DNA of 64,000 bases from Actinomadura sp. NAK00032. GTDB lineage: Bacteria; Actinomycetota; Actinomycetes; Streptosporangiales; Streptosporangiaceae. Below, in pieces: positions 61,885 through 64,000 of the stretch. The stretch covers positions 3,286,001 through 3,350,000 of the forward strand of contig NZ_CP054932.1 of the NCBI RefSeq assembly GCF_013364275.1. The letters run 5' to 3'. The stretch's first letter is position 1; the number at the start of each line of letters is the position of its first letter. Under the pieces are notes generated by a model. That model worked only from the letters and a program-made list of their open reading frames with translations. It had not been told where the DNA came from and ran no database searches. The position numbers and the translations under genes are program-made.

Positions 61885-62301
61885 ATGGCGGCACGCACCA
61901 AGGCGCGCAAACTCGCCCTGGACATCCTGTTCGCCGCGGAGCTGCGCGAAGAGGAGCCCACGGCCGTCCTCGCCGGCCGCGGCCGCCCCAACCAGGACGA
62001 ACTGGCCGAATACCCGCACGCCGTCCGCCTCATCAAGGGCGTCCAGGAGCACCGCGACCGCATCGACGACCTCATCGCCACCTACGCCACCGGCTGGACC
62101 CTGGAACGCATGCCCGCCGTCGACCGCAACATCCTCCGGATGGGCGCCTACGAACTCCTCTGGGTCGACGACGTCCCCGACGGCGTAGCGGTCAGCGAGG
62201 CCGTGGGCCTGGCCACCGAACTCTCCACCGACGAATCCCCCCGCTTCGTCAACGGCCTCCTCTCCCGCCTGCAACACCTGAAGCCCTCGCTGAGTTTGTA
62301 A
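61885..62301 (+). CDS. nusB: transcription antitermination factor NusB
   Basis: This 138-residue all-helical protein has 'ARKLALDILFAAELREEEP' and 'ATGWTLERMPAVDRNILRMGAYELLWVDDVPDGVAVSEAVGLATELSTDESPRFVNGLLSRL'. It joins NusE and boxA RNA in rRNA antitermination. It is the last gene of the efp operon; bldD and pyr genes that often follow in actinomycetes are not here. Confidence 0.96.
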   Translation: MAARTKARKLALDILFAAELREEEPTAVLAGRGRPNQDELAEYPHAVRLIKGVQEHRDRIDDLIATYATGWTLERMPAVDRNILRMGAYELLWVDDVPDGVAVSEAVGLATELSTDESPRFVNGLLSRLQHLKPSLSL

Positions 62302-62302
62302 C

Positions 62303-62322
62303 CCAGGGGGGCGACCCCCTGG
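62303..62322 (+). terminator. hairpin after nusB
   Basis: CCAGGGGG and CCCCCTGG form a perfect 8-bp stem capped by a GCGA (GNRA) tetraloop, 1 nt after the stop codon. The same sequence recurs in similar or inverted form inside the 174-bp repeats that follow. Confidence 0.75.
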
Positions 62323-62337
62323 AACCCCCGCCCGGTC

Positions 62338-62442
62338 GGCGGGCCGTTTCCCCGATCCGCTGGCGCGTCTCGGTGAAACAGCCCGCCGACCGTCGGGTCG
62401 GGCGACCTCCGGGCGCTGGGCGCCCTCCGGCCGCCCGACCCG
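62338..62442. repeat. two consecutive long inverted repeats
   Basis: GGCGGGC-C-GTTTC (62338-62350) pairs with GAAAC-A-GCCCGCC (62375-62387), with one mismatch. CGGGTCGGGCG (62394-62404) pairs perfectly with CGCCCGACCCG (62432-62442), enclosing a shorter GGGCG/CGCCC stem. They could form stacked RNA structures downstream of nusB. Confidence 0.7.
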
Positions 62443-62501
62443 TGAGTGGTGGCTGGGCTTCGAACCTGGGGGTGTCGCTTTGCATGAACCGTGACTGGGG
62501 G

Positions 62502-63023
62502 CACGGGCAGGCACGCGGAGTGAGCGCTAGCGAGCGCAGCGGGCATGCCCGTCGAGCCGGGCGACCGCAGCGACACGACACCGGCCCGCACGGTCACGAC
62601 GACGGAAACCGTGGCGTGAGGATCGACCGGCTCGCAACGGGGGTTCCAAGGGGTCGCCCCCCTGGGCAAACACAGCACGGGCAGGCACGCGGAGTGAGCG
62701 CTAGCGAGCGCAGCGGGCATGCCCGTCGAGCCGGGCGACCGCAGCGACACGACACCGGCCCGCACGGTCACAGCGACGGAAACCGTGGCGTGAGGATCGA
62801 CCGGCTCGCAACGGGGGTTCCAAGGGGTCGCCCCCCTGGGCAAACACAGCACGGGCAGGCACGCGGAGTGAGCGCTAGCGAGCGCAGCGGGCATGCCCGT
62901 CGAGCCGGGCGACCGCAGCGACACGACACCGGCCCGCACGGTCACAGCGACGGAAACCGTGGCGTGAGGATCGACCGGCTCGCAACGGGGGTTCCAGGGG
63001 GTCGCCCCCCTGGGCAAATACAG
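62502..63023. repeat. 174-bp tandem direct repeat, three copies
   Basis: Copies begin at 62502, 62676 and 62850 (each marked by CACGGGCAGGCACGCGGAGT) and are nearly identical; differences include CGACGACGG versus CAGCGACGG and AAGGGG versus AGGGGG. Each copy ends in a hairpin like the nusB terminator. The period is 58 codons, so frames run through on both strands, but amino-acid composition is not protein-like. Confidence 0.85.
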
Positions 63024-63025
63024 CC

Positions 63026-63031
63026 TAGGCT
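63026..63031 (+). promoter_or_regulatory. -10 box before the methyltransferase gene
   Basis: TAGGCT lies 8 nt before ATG 63040, consistent with a leaderless or near-leaderless transcript starting just past the repeat array. Confidence 0.5.
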
Positions 63032-63039
63032 GGGGCGGG

Positions 63040-63825
63040 ATGAGTGACGTTAGGGGAGTGGTCGTGACCGGCCGGCAGCAGAAGCGGGTGCGGGGCGGCA
63101 GTCGGGTGCGCAGTGCGGTGCTGTGGGAGGCCCTGCGCGCCGTTCTCGGCCGCATCACCCCTGAGGCCGGGCCGCGCGACGTGGTGGACGTCGGCGGTGG
63201 CACCGGCGGGTTCGCGGTGCCGCTCGCCGAGCTGGGGCACCGGGTCACGGTGGTCGACGCCAACCCGGACGCGCTCGCCGCGCTGGAGCGCCGCGCCGCC
63301 GAGTCCGGGGTGCGGGTCCGCGCGGTGCAGGGCGACGCCGTCGACCTGCCCGACCTGCTGGGCCCGGACGCCGCCGACCTCGTGCTGTGCCACAGCGTCC
63401 TGGAGTACGTCGACGACCCCGGCGCGGCGATGGCGGCCCTCACCGGCGCCGTCCGGCCGGGCGGTTCCGTCAGCGTGCTCGTCGCCGGGCAGGTCGCCGC
63501 GGCGCTGCACCGCGCCGTGGCCGGGCACTTCGACGACGCGCGGCGGGTGCTGACCGACCCCGCCGGGCGCTGGGGCGATGGCGACCGGATGCCGCGCCGC
63601 TTCACCCGCGAGACGCTGTCGGCGCTGGTGCGGGGCGCGGGCCTGCGGGTCGCCGAGCTGCACGGTGTCCGCATCTTCGCCGACCTGGTGCCGAGCGGCC
63701 TGCTGGACGGCGACTCCGACTCCGCCGACGCGCTGATCGCGCTGGAGTCGGTCGCGGCCGTCCACCCGGTCCTGCGGGACCTCGCCACCCAGCTGCACCT
63801 GGTGGCCGACAAGCCGGCCGGCTAG
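63040..63825 (+). CDS. class I SAM-dependent methyltransferase
   Basis: This 261-residue protein has motif I '[39 protein letters not shown]', motif II '[36 protein letters not shown]' and '[13 protein letters not shown]'. It resembles CmoM/SmtA-like methyltransferases and is commonly found next to dinB in actinobacteria. An alternative GTG start at 63064 has GGGGAG upstream. The substrate is unknown, perhaps tRNA. Confidence 0.88.
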   Translation: MSDVRGVVVTGRQQKRVRGGSRVRSAVLWEALRAVLGRITPEAGPRDVVDVGGGTGGFAVPLAELGHRVTVVDANPDALAALERRAAESGVRVRAVQGDAVDLPDLLGPDAADLVLCHSVLEYVDDPGAAMAALTGAVRPGGSVSVLVAGQVAAALHRAVAGHFDDARRVLTDPAGRWGDGDRMPRRFTRETLSALVRGAGLRVAELHGVRIFADLVPSGLLDGDSDSADALIALESVAAVHPVLRDLATQLHLVADKPAG

Positions 63826-63827
63826 CC

Positions 63828-64000
63828 GTGAGCCGCAAGCAGCAGCTGCACCGGCCCGGGCCGCAGCCGGGCCCGCCCGCCGACGACACCGGCTGCCACA
63901 TCCTGCACGTCGACATGGACGCGTTCTTCGTCAGCGTCGAGCTGCTCGAACGGCCCGAGCTGCGCGGGCGTCCGGTGATCGTGGGCGGCGCCGGGCCGCG
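63828..64000 (+). CDS. dinB: DNA polymerase IV (5' part only)
   Basis: This is a partial gene, cut by the window end. The GTG start at 63828 lies 2 nt after the methyltransferase stop. The first 57 residues include '[31 protein letters not shown]', the Y-family polymerase motif I with the catalytic Asp and the steric-gate aromatic pair. It performs error-prone translesion synthesis. Confidence 0.93.
   Translation, partial: MSRKQQLHRPGPQPGPPADDTGCHILHVDMDAFFVSVELLERPELRGRPVIVGGAGP

Larger units (their letters stand above)
62302..63039. other. 738-bp gene-free stretch of hairpins and repeats
   Basis: No credible gene is present. It contains the nusB hairpin, two long stems (62338-62387 and 62394-62442), a 60-bp tract with nothing recognisable (62443-62501), three 174-bp direct repeats (62502-63023), and the -10 for the methyltransferase gene. 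Open frames across the repeats exist only because of high GC content. Confidence 0.8.

Noticed and set aside
62148..63812. 554-residue minus-strand ORF with 58-residue repeats
   Set aside because: It is antisense to nusB and the methyltransferase gene, and the repeats arise from the 174-bp DNA repeat. Composition is not protein-like and no Shine-Dalgarno was seen.

Overview
The window is about 74% G+C with strong third-position GC bias. It reads as chromosome of a filamentous actinomycete, most likely a Streptosporangiales/Thermomonosporaceae (Actinomadura-like) genome; that placement is inference from gene content, PucR type and the aroC-aroK-aroB-aroQ-(pepQ)-efp-nusB order, not from a marker gene. 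Many genes have a TANNNT -10 element 6-8 nt before the start codon and no Shine-Dalgarno, i.e. they look leaderless, as is common in Actinobacteria.

Region 1 (1-19649) is a nitrogen-heterocycle (purine/pyrimidine/hydantoin) catabolic island around a PucR regulator at 6225. To its left, on the minus strand, are DUF2877, FdrA and DUF1116 proteins (AllH, AllF and AllG types, the subunits assigned to oxamate carbamoyltransferase at the end of anaerobic allantoin degradation), then an aldose 1-epimerase and a partial HpcH/HpaI-aldolase-like protein (DUF6986). To its right are an NCS2 uracil/xanthine permease and a three-subunit molybdenum hydroxylase (FAD, 2Fe-2S and Mo subunits), a polysaccharide deacetylase, a CoxG-like membrane-anchored SRPBCC protein, an FKBP isomerase and the HyuA/HyuB hydantoinase/oxoprolinase pair. 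A barbiturase/cyanuric acid hydrolase-type enzyme at 34432 fits the same theme.

Region 2 (19626-43302) is mixed housekeeping and accessory sequence: a membrane protein and a Sel1-repeat protein, a methyltransferase, a HigBA-type toxin-antitoxin pair, a uridine-kinase-like P-loop protein, a CoA-transferase/acyl-CoA ligase pair, a TetR-SDR divergent pair, an ABC-2 exporter with a NarL-type two-component system, a class I aminotransferase, an ECF sigma factor with a membrane partner, an SseB protein, a PhyH dioxygenase, a fused alpha-beta glycyl-tRNA synthetase, and an acyl-CoA synthetase/MFS pair.

Region 3 (43460-51274) is the most unusual part: a compact natural-product-like cluster. A minus-strand HK97-fold shell protein (Family 3 'natural product' encapsulin type) is divergent from a tightly packed plus-strand operon: a 57-residue small protein, a LanM-type lanthipeptide synthetase, a DegT/AHBA-synthase-like aminotransferase, a sulfotransferase, an atypical SDR lacking the Tyr-Lys pair, and a nitroreductase. 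Downstream of the encapsulin, on its strand, are three tandem mini-ORFs, each with its own strong Shine-Dalgarno and each encoding exactly the same hexapeptide, MRTPPW. These could be minimal peptide precursors.

Region 4 (51271-64000) is DUF2332, then aroC-aroK-aroB-aroQ, a TetR/PaaI thioesterase pair, an enoyl-CoA hydratase, an LLM flavin monooxygenase, a Tat-exported amine oxidase, a Xaa-Pro peptidase, efp and nusB. A 738-bp gene-free stretch of hairpins and three 174-bp tandem repeats follows, then a methyltransferase and the start of dinB (DNA polymerase IV).
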